NCBI GenBank assembly: GCA_044238965.1
Contig: JBIICJ010000024.1
Span: 1-23,768, forward strand
Source of the DNA: Micavibrio_B sp044238965
GTDB lineage: Bacteria; Pseudomonadota; Alphaproteobacteria; Micavibrionales; Micavibrionaceae
DNA length: 23,768 nt
Reading direction: 5' to 3'
Position numbers and translations under genes: made by a program. Of the stretch, positions 7,931 through 14,219 are shown piece after piece. The notes under the pieces are model-generated. The model searched no databases. It was not told the DNA's origin and worked only from the letters and a program-made list of their open reading frames with translations. Positions within the stretch are counted from its first letter, which is position 1, and every line of letters starts with the position of its first letter.

Positions 7931-8420
7931 TGGGTTTCTCAGTTTGATCTTTCGAATTTATCATCTGCGCCTGAAAATACTCCATATTTGTACGATAGCC
8001 ATGAATATCAGGATTAGGTTTAAACATTGTACGCGGTACATTATTCTTTGTTTTCACCGCGAACCAGTTTTTGTCTGGATTATATAGAACTGTATCGCCA
8101 TCTGGCTGTACGATCGTCAATGTGCCAATCGGCGGGTTTTTTATAAAATTATGAGTGGCTGTAATATATTCATCCTGCTTTTGAAACCCAAAATCTTTGC
8201 CATGTTTTTTAAAATGTGCTGCCGCATTTTGCTCTGATGTCATTTGGCGTGTACGTGTCCAAATTTGACCTTCCACTTTGGTAATGTTGGGATCGGATGT
8301 AATACTCCCATTATTTTCCGACAAAAAAGGAACGGCAAATACAAAGAATGCCACAACAAGTAAAATTGTTTTACGCGTAAAAAAACCAATAAAGGCGGGC
8401 GAAAAAATACGACGCAACAT
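7923..8420 (-). CDS. Membrane-anchored protein with polymorphic-toxin-like C-terminal domain
   Basis: The 165-residue protein has one hydrophobic helix at about 17-33 after a basic N-terminus (MLRRIF...TRKT), so it is a signal anchor or signal peptide with the bulk probably outside the membrane. Residues about 67-152 hold AAHFKKHGKDFGF, EYITATHNFI, PPIGTLTIVQPDGDTVLYN, VPRTMFKPNPDIHGY and NMEYFQAQ. This order (H..KHG.+FG, Y...A..F, G.L....dGD...Y, RT.FKP) resembles a nuclease-like domain that I recall at the C-termini of Rhs, CdiA and similar toxins, probably of the Barnase-EndoU-ColicinE5/D-RelE (BECR) group. Candidate active residues are His69, Lys71/72, His73 and Arg130-Thr131. The family call is from memory. 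The start overlaps the preceding PH-domain stop by one base (TAATG), with GGGGAG a little upstream. A non-toxic role as a cell-envelope protein cannot be excluded. Confidence 0.6.
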   Translation of the reverse strand: MLRRIFSPAFIGFFTRKTILLVVAFFVFAVPFLSENNGSITSDPNITKVEGQIWTRTRQMTSEQNAAAHFKKHGKDFGFQKQDEYITATHNFIKNPPIGTLTIVQPDGDTVLYNPDKNWFAVKTKNNVPRTMFKPNPDIHGYRTNMEYFQAQMINSKDQTEKPNE

Positions 8421-8929
8421 TAATTTGAATCGCTCCCCGTCGTCGTCATTTTCTGATTGTCACGTTGATAGAGTACTTCATCTAAAATATTACGTAACTG
8501 CGCGGCATTTTCCATGTAGGGGATGAACGCCAAGCGAGAACCAGTTCCCGTTACCACTAACGTGGCATAATTTAAAAATTGTCCCATTAATGTACGTTGA
8601 ATTTCAACACTCTCAATACGATCAAGACGAATTTGCAATGTATCAATTTTAATAATCCCCGAACGAATAAGAAGGCGTTGGTTCGTAACCACAAACATCA
8701 TAAAATGTTTCATCACATAAAAAAATCCACCCATCACCAACGCGACAAGAGATAAGAAAAAACCCAAAGGCGGCGCAAATGTAAAAAAGAATAAGGCCAC
8801 CATTAACATGACCAATGGTTTCCAAAAAATACCTTGAGAAATAATGGCTTTGCCCAAAACTTTTTCTCCTTCGCGCAATTCCGAGGGAACGTCTTGACGA
8901 CGAAGGGTTAAAGATTCATGAGCATCCAT
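8420..8929 (-). CDS. Bacterial PH-domain membrane protein (bPH2/YdbT-YdbS type)
   Basis: This 169-residue protein has a polar N-terminus with LREGEKVLGKAII. A long hydrophobic hairpin follows at about 37-80 (two membrane segments), and then a bacterial PH domain (DUF304, bPH2): FVVTNQRLLIRSGIIKIDTLQIRLDRIESVEIQRTLMGQFLNYATLVVTGTG. The VTNxRLLxRxG and RIESVE..RTLMGxxLNYATLVV elements are diagnostic. The molecular role of these proteins is poorly defined. The sequence resembles the gene just upstream, so the two are probably related paralogues that may work together. A strong GGGGAG site precedes the ATG, three bases after the stop of the previous gene. Confidence 0.85.
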   Translation of the reverse strand: MDAHESLTLRRQDVPSELREGEKVLGKAIISQGIFWKPLVMLMVALFFFTFAPPLGFFLSLVALVMGGFFYVMKHFMMFVVTNQRLLIRSGIIKIDTLQIRLDRIESVEIQRTLMGQFLNYATLVVTGTGSRLAFIPYMENAAQLRNILDEVLYQRDNQKMTTTGSDSN

Positions 8930-8932
8930 AAA

Positions 8933-9529
8933 TTATTCTCCCCTATTTTGTTGGCGATCTTCTTTTTCTGAAATAATACGTGCTTTTTCAATCGCGCGGC
9001 GGAATGTTAATGGGTCAGATAATTGTGGCAACAACATTTCACCCACGCCCATACCGCGCACTACCAAACGACCAAAGTTAAAAATACGCCCCCAAAAACT
9101 TTGCACAACAGAAACGCCTTCAATACGATTAATATTCATTTCACCAACATATCGTGCAACTAAACCACGTTTATAAATTAATCGTGATGTTGTCACAGCA
9201 ACTTCAGTTGTTACTTTGATGACTAACATTTGTGCGAATTTCAAAACACCTAATAAAAAAATCAATAAAGAAAATAATTTTATGCCAGGGTGTAATTTAC
9301 GCAATTGTTCAACCCATCCATCACCATCAATTAACGGGATCGTCATAAGCGTAATTTTTCCAGGCAAATATGGTTCTAATTGAATTGCTGATATCACAAT
9401 TGTGATTGCAAAAAATAGCCCCCATACAATATTGCTCATGGCTTGAACATCATAAAACCAATGAAACCGACCCACGTGGATCAATTTTTCCTCTGGGGCT
9501 AATGATTGTTCAACATACATTAAAGACAT
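8933..9529 (-). CDS. Bacterial PH-domain membrane protein (bPH2 type)
   Basis: This is a 198-residue protein of the same DUF304/bPH2 family as the next gene. It starts with YVEQSLAPEEKLIHVGRFHW, the usual 'E.l..gEkli..g..hw' opening. Two membrane segments follow, at about 31-50 and 85-105, with an unusually long extramembrane loop between them (EPYLPGKITLMTIPLIDGDGW). Then comes the PH core: VTTSRLIYKRGLVARYVGEMNINRIEGVSVVQSFWGRIFNFGRLVVRGMG. A GGGGATG ribosome-binding site precedes the ATG, and the gap to the pfkA stop is three bases. Pairs of such genes in tandem are common; the biochemical role is not established. Confidence 0.85.
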   Translation of the reverse strand: MSLMYVEQSLAPEEKLIHVGRFHWFYDVQAMSNIVWGLFFAITIVISAIQLEPYLPGKITLMTIPLIDGDGWVEQLRKLHPGIKLFSLLIFLLGVLKFAQMLVIKVTTEVAVTTSRLIYKRGLVARYVGEMNINRIEGVSVVQSFWGRIFNFGRLVVRGMGVGEMLLPQLSDPLTFRRAIEKARIISEKEDRQQNRGE

Positions 9530-9532
9530 GGA

Positions 9533-10612
9533 TTATTCATCCCCGAGTGAGATACCAAGCGCGCGCGCTGTGTGCACCATTGAACTATTTACATCAACAG
9601 CTTGATACGCGGCAATTGCGGCTTCGATCGGCACATCAACAACTTGGCGATTTTTCCACGCAACCATACGATCAAATTTACCCTGCGCAATCAAATCAAC
9701 CGCACGCACACCAAAAGCCGATGCAAGTAAACGATCATTATATGTTGGTTGACTTCCGCGTTGAACGTGTCCCAATACTGTCACGCGTGTTTCCGAACCC
9801 GTTTCACGGAAAATTTGATCACCAACATAATGGCCAATCCCGCCATAACGTTTTTGGCCATCGGCAAATTCCATTTGTAAATCACCGCCATCCAATGTTT
9901 TAACGGCCTCAGATACGACTACCAATGCGAAATTACGCCCGCTATCTTTGACAGATTTAATTTTTTTTGCGACAGATGAAATTTTATACGGAATTTCAGG
10001 AATTAGAATAACGTCAGCACCGCCTGCAATACCTGCTGATAAAGCGATATGTCCTGCATCACGTCCCATCACCTCAAGCACCATCACACGATCATGCGAT
10101 GCTGCCGTTGGTTGTAAACGGTCTAAGGCTTCGGTCGCAACCGCAACCGCCGTGTCAAACCCGATAGAGGTTTCTGTTTCGCCAATATCATTATCAATTG
10201 TTTTTGGAATGCCAACCATGCGGATCCCGCCCTGCATGGCAAGTTTGCGAAGAATGGCAAATGATCCATCACCGCCAATACCAATTACGGAATCTAAATT
10301 TAATTTTTTAAATCCATCGATAATGTCTTGTGAACGATCTTTGCGCGTGCCGTCAGGCATAGGGTAATCAAATGGGTTACCTTTGTTTGTGGTGCCTAAA
10401 ATTGTACCACCCATGCGCATGACATGATTGTCAAAATCTTCGGGTTTTAATAAACGTGCCTGCGGCGGGTCAACTAACAATCCCGCTGTGCCGTCTAAAA
10501 TACCGTAAACTTCCCATCCGAGCAGGTGCGCGCGGTGAACAGCCGCCCGAATAGCCGCATTTAATCCGGCGCAATCGCCGCCACTTGTTAAAATCCCGAT
10601 ACGTTTGGTCAT
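9533..10612 (-). CDS. pfkA: 6-phosphofructokinase
   Basis: This enzyme phosphorylates fructose 6-phosphate to fructose 1,6-bisphosphate, the committed step of glycolysis. The 359-residue protein shows ILTSGGDCAGLNAAIR at the phosphoryl-donor site, GIGGDGSF at 111-118, PKTIDNDIGETETSIGFDTA with catalytic Asp140 and Asp142, the VMEVMGR-like LEVMGRDAGH segment, and a late HVQRGSQPT. The residue matching E. coli Gly104 is Gly116, which favours ATP. The residue matching E. coli Gly124 is Lys137, as in the mixed and PPi-type groups. So it belongs to the long-chain 'mixed' PFK clade with ATP the likely but not certain donor. It opens a tightly spaced minus-strand run ending at ldtD. A CGGAG site lies just before the ATG. 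Confidence 0.93.
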   Translation of the reverse strand: MTKRIGILTSGGDCAGLNAAIRAAVHRAHLLGWEVYGILDGTAGLLVDPPQARLLKPEDFDNHVMRMGGTILGTTNKGNPFDYPMPDGTRKDRSQDIIDGFKKLNLDSVIGIGGDGSFAILRKLAMQGGIRMVGIPKTIDNDIGETETSIGFDTAVAVATEALDRLQPTAASHDRVMVLEVMGRDAGHIALSAGIAGGADVILIPEIPYKISSVAKKIKSVKDSGRNFALVVVSEAVKTLDGGDLQMEFADGQKRYGGIGHYVGDQIFRETGSETRVTVLGHVQRGSQPTYNDRLLASAFGVRAVDLIAQGKFDRMVAWKNRQVVDVPIEAAIAAYQAVDVNSSMVHTARALGISLGDE

Positions 10613-10724
10613 GAAAACTCCGAAAAGAAAAGAACTTGGATACGCGATTCTTGGTGAAAAAGCGTGAAAACAGACTAACCACTCCTTTCAAGAAGGTAAA
10701 GTGTTTGATATCGTTGAATTCTTC

Positions 10725-10753
10725 TTATCAAAACCTTTTTTTTCTGCTATGAC
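10725..10753 (+). promoter_or_regulatory. Candidate promoter for the DUF465-purE-purK-fumC operon
   Basis: TTATCA (10725-10730) and TATGAC (10748-10753) are separated by 17 bases. The expected start of transcription, seven to nine bases after the -10, falls at or within two bases of the ATG at 10762. No Shine-Dalgarno sequence is seen before that ATG, so the mRNA may be leaderless. Both hexamers are imperfect, so this is a moderate guess. Confidence 0.35.
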
Positions 10754-10761
10754 GCTAGACC

Positions 10762-10962
10762 ATGATTGATGAAGATGAATTACGCGATAAATTGGAAGAT
10801 TTAAAGCGCGAACACAGAGATATTGATGAGCAAATCGAGGCCGCATCACGCGTTCAGCCTGTTGACTTTTTACATATTACAAAACTTAAAAAGGAAAAGC
10901 TCCGTCTGAAGGACGCCATCCAACGTATTGAAAGTTCTTTAATTCCGGACATTATCGCATGA
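10762..10962 (+). CDS. DUF465 family small coiled-coil protein (YdcH-like)
   Basis: This is a 66-residue, highly charged, all-helical protein of the DUF465 family. The pattern is a first helix (ELRDKLEDLKREHRDIDEQIEA), a short break with PVDFLHITKLKKEKLRLKD, and the end RIESSLIPDIIA. The K-KEKL-LKD-I-RIE ending is the family hallmark. The function of the family is unknown. No ribosome-binding site precedes the ATG. Its stop overlaps the purE start by four bases (ATGA), so this gene leads a purine operon and its translation probably feeds purE. Confidence 0.85.
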   Translation: MIDEDELRDKLEDLKREHRDIDEQIEAASRVQPVDFLHITKLKKEKLRLKDAIQRIESSLIPDIIA

Positions 10963-11453
10963 GCCATTCTGATCCCTCTCCCCTTATCGGCATCATCATG
11001 GGATCACAGTCTGATTGGGAAACATTAGAGCATGCTCATAAATTACTGCATGACTTTGGCGTTCCCCACGAAACCAAGATTGTTTCCGCCCACCGTACCC
11101 CCGACCGTTTATACGAATATTCTAAATCGGCAGAGGGTCGTGGATTAAAAGTCATCATTGCTGGCGCAGGCGGCGCCGCGCATTTGCCTGGTATGACCGC
11201 ATCGATGACCAACCTTCCCGTGTTGGGCGTGCCCATGGAAACGCACGCATTAAAGGGAATGGATTCTCTTTTATCTATCGTGCAAATGCCTGCGGGAATT
11301 CCTGTCGGCACACTCGCGATCGGTAAGGCGGGCGCAATCAATGCAGCATTATTGGCAGTTTCGATTTTAAGTTTGAATGACAATGCGCTCGCGCAAAAAT
11401 TGGCGGATTATAAATCAAAACAAACAAACAGCATTGCCGAATTTCCATCATAA
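10959..11453 (+). CDS. purE: 5-(carboxyamino)imidazole ribonucleotide mutase (PurE, class I)
   Basis: PurE converts N5-CAIR, made by PurK, to CAIR in purine synthesis. All class I PurE motifs are visible: IIMGSQSDW (Ser16, Asp19), KIVSAHRTPDRLYEY with catalytic His45, IIAGAGGAAHLPGM with His75, and GVPMETHALKGMDSLLSIVQMPAGIPV. Length is 164 aa. The presence of purK next to it shows the two-step bacterial route rather than the class II, CO2-using PurE. The start overlaps the DUF465 stop by four bases. Confidence 0.96.
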   Translation: MSHSDPSPLIGIIMGSQSDWETLEHAHKLLHDFGVPHETKIVSAHRTPDRLYEYSKSAEGRGLKVIIAGAGGAAHLPGMTASMTNLPVLGVPMETHALKGMDSLLSIVQMPAGIPVGTLAIGKAGAINAALLAVSILSLNDNALAQKLADYKSKQTNSIAEFPS

Positions 11454-11472
11454 CAAACCACAAAGTTATAAA

Positions 11473-12576
11473 ATGGCAAAAAAATTAAAAACAAAACTTC
11501 AGACAATCGGTATTTTGGGTGGTGGACAATTGGGTCGCATGTCAGCCATGGCGGCCTCACGTTTGGGATTAAAAACCATTATTTTTACTGATGAAATTGA
11601 TGCACCCGCATCACATGTTACATCACAGACCATCGTTGCATCCTATACCGATAAAAAAGCTCTGAAAAAATTTGCGTCAACGGTTGATGTGGTAACATAT
11701 GAATTTGAAAATATTCCGCTTGAGACGGTTGAATATTTGCAAACACTCACCGCTGTTTATCCTGATGATGAATTACTATCCACCGCGCAACACCGCGTAC
11801 ATGAAAAAACATTTTTAAATGAAATTGGAATCCCAACCGCGAAATGGGCAATGGCAATTTCGCCATCCGATGTAAAACGCACATTATCCGATTGGGGCAC
11901 TACCACATGTATCTTAAAGACTTGTCGTTTTGGATATGACGGCAAGGGTCAGACCAAGATCAAAAAATTATCTGACATCGATACCGCGTGGAAAAATTTA
12001 AAATCAAATGAAATTATCATTGAGGAAGTAATCGATTTTGATTATGAGATATCGGCGATTATCGCCCGCGATATTTTTGGTAAATCTGTCATTTATGATA
12101 TTTCCCGCAACGAACATAAAAACCATATTTTATCACGGTCTGTTATTCCATCGAACATTCCTGCAAAAATTGAAAATACAGCCAAAAAATATATTAAAAA
12201 ATGCGCAGATGAGATTAATTTGGTGGGCGTAATGACATTAGAGATGTTTGTCACCAAAACCGGCAAAGTTTTGGCGAATGAAATTGCCCCGCGCACCCAT
12301 AATTCGGGCCATTGGACAATTGATGCTTGCGCCGTTTCACAATTTGAAAATCACGTACGTTGTATTGCGGGTTTGCCCGTGGGTGATGTCACACGCCATG
12401 CCGATGCCGAATTAATTAACATTATTGGCGATGATATTAAAAAAATTCCAACCTATTTAAAAACTCCGAATGCGTGCGTACATTTATACGGCAAAACCGA
12501 AGCCCGCGCAGGCCGTAAAATGGGACATGTCACAATTTTAAAACCCTTTCCAATAAATAAGAAAAAAGGAAAATAA
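11473..12576 (+). CDS. purK: 5-(carboxyamino)imidazole ribonucleotide synthase (PurK)
   Basis: PurK is an ATP-grasp enzyme that makes N5-CAIR from AIR, ATP and bicarbonate, the substrate for PurE. I start it at the ATG at 11473, giving 367 residues. The frame is open further upstream into purE, but homologues begin a few residues before the GILGGGQLGRM nucleotide-binding loop, here at 13-23. Other marks are VTYEFENIP, LKTCRFGYDGKGQ, EEVIDFDYEIS, VLANEIAPRTHNSGHWTIDA with the catalytic ATP-grasp residues, and HLYGKTEARAGRKMGHVTIL. The usual KTRRGGYDGKGQ loop has Cys and Phe replacing Arg and Gly, a mild divergence. There is no strong Shine-Dalgarno site, so coupling to purE 19 bases upstream is possible. 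Confidence 0.94.
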   Translation: MAKKLKTKLQTIGILGGGQLGRMSAMAASRLGLKTIIFTDEIDAPASHVTSQTIVASYTDKKALKKFASTVDVVTYEFENIPLETVEYLQTLTAVYPDDELLSTAQHRVHEKTFLNEIGIPTAKWAMAISPSDVKRTLSDWGTTTCILKTCRFGYDGKGQTKIKKLSDIDTAWKNLKSNEIIIEEVIDFDYEISAIIARDIFGKSVIYDISRNEHKNHILSRSVIPSNIPAKIENTAKKYIKKCADEINLVGVMTLEMFVTKTGKVLANEIAPRTHNSGHWTIDACAVSQFENHVRCIAGLPVGDVTRHADAELINIIGDDIKKIPTYLKTPNACVHLYGKTEARAGRKMGHVTILKPFPINKKKGK

Positions 12577-12578
12577 CC

Positions 12579-13997
12579 ATGACTGCAACCGCCACCAAAA
12601 ACCAAAATAATATCCGCATTGAAACCGATTCATTTGGTGAGATCGAAGTTCCCGCTAACCATTATTGGGGCGCGCAAACGGGGCGTTCACTTGGTAATTT
12701 TAAAATTGGTGGTGAACGTATGCCATTGCCACTCGTTCGCGCGCTCGGCATTATCAAACGCGCCGCTGCCGAAGCCAATATGGCATTGGGCGTGATGGAT
12801 GCAAAATTGGGCGCGGCGATTATCCAAGCCGCCGATGAAGTCATTGACGGCGCGATGAATGATGAATTTCCATTGGTTGTATGGCAAACAGGTTCAGGCA
12901 CGCAAACAAACATGAATGCGAACGAAGTTATTTCCAACCGCGCCATTGAAATTTTGGGCGGCGTGATGGGGTCAAAAAAACCTGTGCACCCTAATGATCA
13001 TGTGAATATGGGGCAATCATCAAATGATACATTCCCAACCGCCATGCATATCGCGGCGGGCGAACAAATTTTTCATGAACTTGTTCCATCACTCGAATAT
13101 TTACACGCGGTATTAAATAAAAAGGCAAATGATTTTATGCATATCGTAAAAATTGGCCGTACCCATTTGATGGATGCAACGCCCCTTACCCTCGGGCAAG
13201 AATTTTCAGGTTACGCAAAACAAATTGAATTTGGTATTGCGCGCGTGAAAACCTCATTGCCGCGCGTATTACAATTAGCCCAAGGCGGCACAGCCGTTGG
13301 CACAGGCATTAATACCAAAGTTGGCTTTTCTGAAACTTTTGCGGCTCGCGTAGCTGATATTACTGGTCTGCCCTTTATCACCGCCGAAAATAAATTCGAA
13401 GCGTTGGCATCACATGATGCGATGGTGGAATTATCGGGCGCATTAAACACCATTGCCACATCTCTCATGAAAATTGCGAATGATATTCGCTTGCTTGGCT
13501 CTGGCCCACGATGCGGAATTGGCGAAATTATTTTGCCTGAAAATGAACCTGGATCATCCATCATGCCTGGTAAAGTAAACCCAACACAGTGCGAGGCCAT
13601 GACCATGGTCTGCGCGCAAGTGATGGGTAATAATACTGCCGTCACCGTAGCGGGATCACACGGGCATTTTGAATTAAATGTATTCAAACCCGTGATCATT
13701 TATAACGTGTTGCAATCTATTCGCTTGATCGCTGATGCGTGCCGTTCATTTACTGATAATTGTGTGACAGATATCAAGGCCGATGAACAACGCATCACTA
13801 AATTGATGAATGAATCATTGATGTTAGTGACCGCATTAAACCCGCACATTGGATATGATAACGCCGCAAAAATCGCGAAAAAAGCCCATAAAGAAGGCAC
13901 ATCATTAATGCAAGCTGGTATTGAATTGGGATTATTAACCGAAGCCCAATTCAAAGAGTGGGTTCGCCCCGAAGACATGATTAAGCCAAAAGATTAA
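12579..13997 (+). CDS. fumC: Fumarate hydratase, class II (FumC)
   Basis: FumC interconverts fumarate and malate in the TCA cycle and needs no iron-sulfur cluster. The 472-residue protein begins its domain with RIETDSFGEIEVPANHYWGAQT. It carries WQTGSGTQTNMNANEV, NMGQSSNDTFPTAMH, KIGRTHLMDATPLTLGQEFSG (His196, matching E. coli His188) and the superfamily signature GSSIMPGKVNPTQ at 325-337 with the catalytic serine loop. The HPND and SSND contexts separate it from aspartase and argininosuccinate lyase. An AAGGA site precedes the ATG, and the gap from purK is two bases. Fumarate is also released by the purine pathway (PurB), which may explain the grouping. Confidence 0.96.
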   Translation: MTATATKNQNNIRIETDSFGEIEVPANHYWGAQTGRSLGNFKIGGERMPLPLVRALGIIKRAAAEANMALGVMDAKLGAAIIQAADEVIDGAMNDEFPLVVWQTGSGTQTNMNANEVISNRAIEILGGVMGSKKPVHPNDHVNMGQSSNDTFPTAMHIAAGEQIFHELVPSLEYLHAVLNKKANDFMHIVKIGRTHLMDATPLTLGQEFSGYAKQIEFGIARVKTSLPRVLQLAQGGTAVGTGINTKVGFSETFAARVADITGLPFITAENKFEALASHDAMVELSGALNTIATSLMKIANDIRLLGSGPRCGIGEIILPENEPGSSIMPGKVNPTQCEAMTMVCAQVMGNNTAVTVAGSHGHFELNVFKPVIIYNVLQSIRLIADACRSFTDNCVTDIKADEQRITKLMNESLMLVTALNPHIGYDNAAKIAKKAHKEGTSLMQAGIELGLLTEAQFKEWVRPEDMIKPKD

Positions 13998-14219
13998 ATG
14001 ACTAAGATCACAAAACGGTCTATCACCATTGCGGGTCATGCGACATCGATCACGCTTGAGGATGAATTTTGGAAAGAGTTACAAAAAATTGCAAGCGAGA
14101 AACAAATCCCGCTTGCATCATTGGTTCATCAGATTGACAAAGACCGCACCGAGAAAAATTTATCGAGCGTGCTTCGTATCTATGTTCTTAACCACTTAAA
14201 AAGCTTATTGGCCAAATAA
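13998..14219 (+). CDS. Ribbon-helix-helix protein (RHH_4 family)
   Basis: This is a 73-residue protein matching the alphaproteobacterial RHH_4 pattern. KRSITIAGHATSITLEDEFWKELQKIASEK gives the beta ribbon and first helix, LASLVHQIDKDR the second helix, and NLSSVLRIYVLNHLK the end. Such proteins are predicted DNA-binding regulators, and their targets are mostly unknown. Its ATG follows the fumC TAA with no gap, so the two are coupled. Its 3' end overlaps the convergent asmA gene by 15 bases. I cannot say what it regulates; its own operon is the obvious candidate. Confidence 0.87.
   Translation: MTKITKRSITIAGHATSITLEDEFWKELQKIASEKQIPLASLVHQIDKDRTEKNLSSVLRIYVLNHLKSLLAK

Noticed and set aside
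10732..10743. T-rich run as a terminator
   Set aside because: No GC-rich stem precedes it; it falls in the spacer of a candidate promoter.
11377..11472. Upstream extension of purK into purE
   Set aside because: The extra 32 residues overlap purE and look like out-of-frame purE sequence; PurK homologues start near GILGGGQLGRM, so the ATG at 11473 is used.
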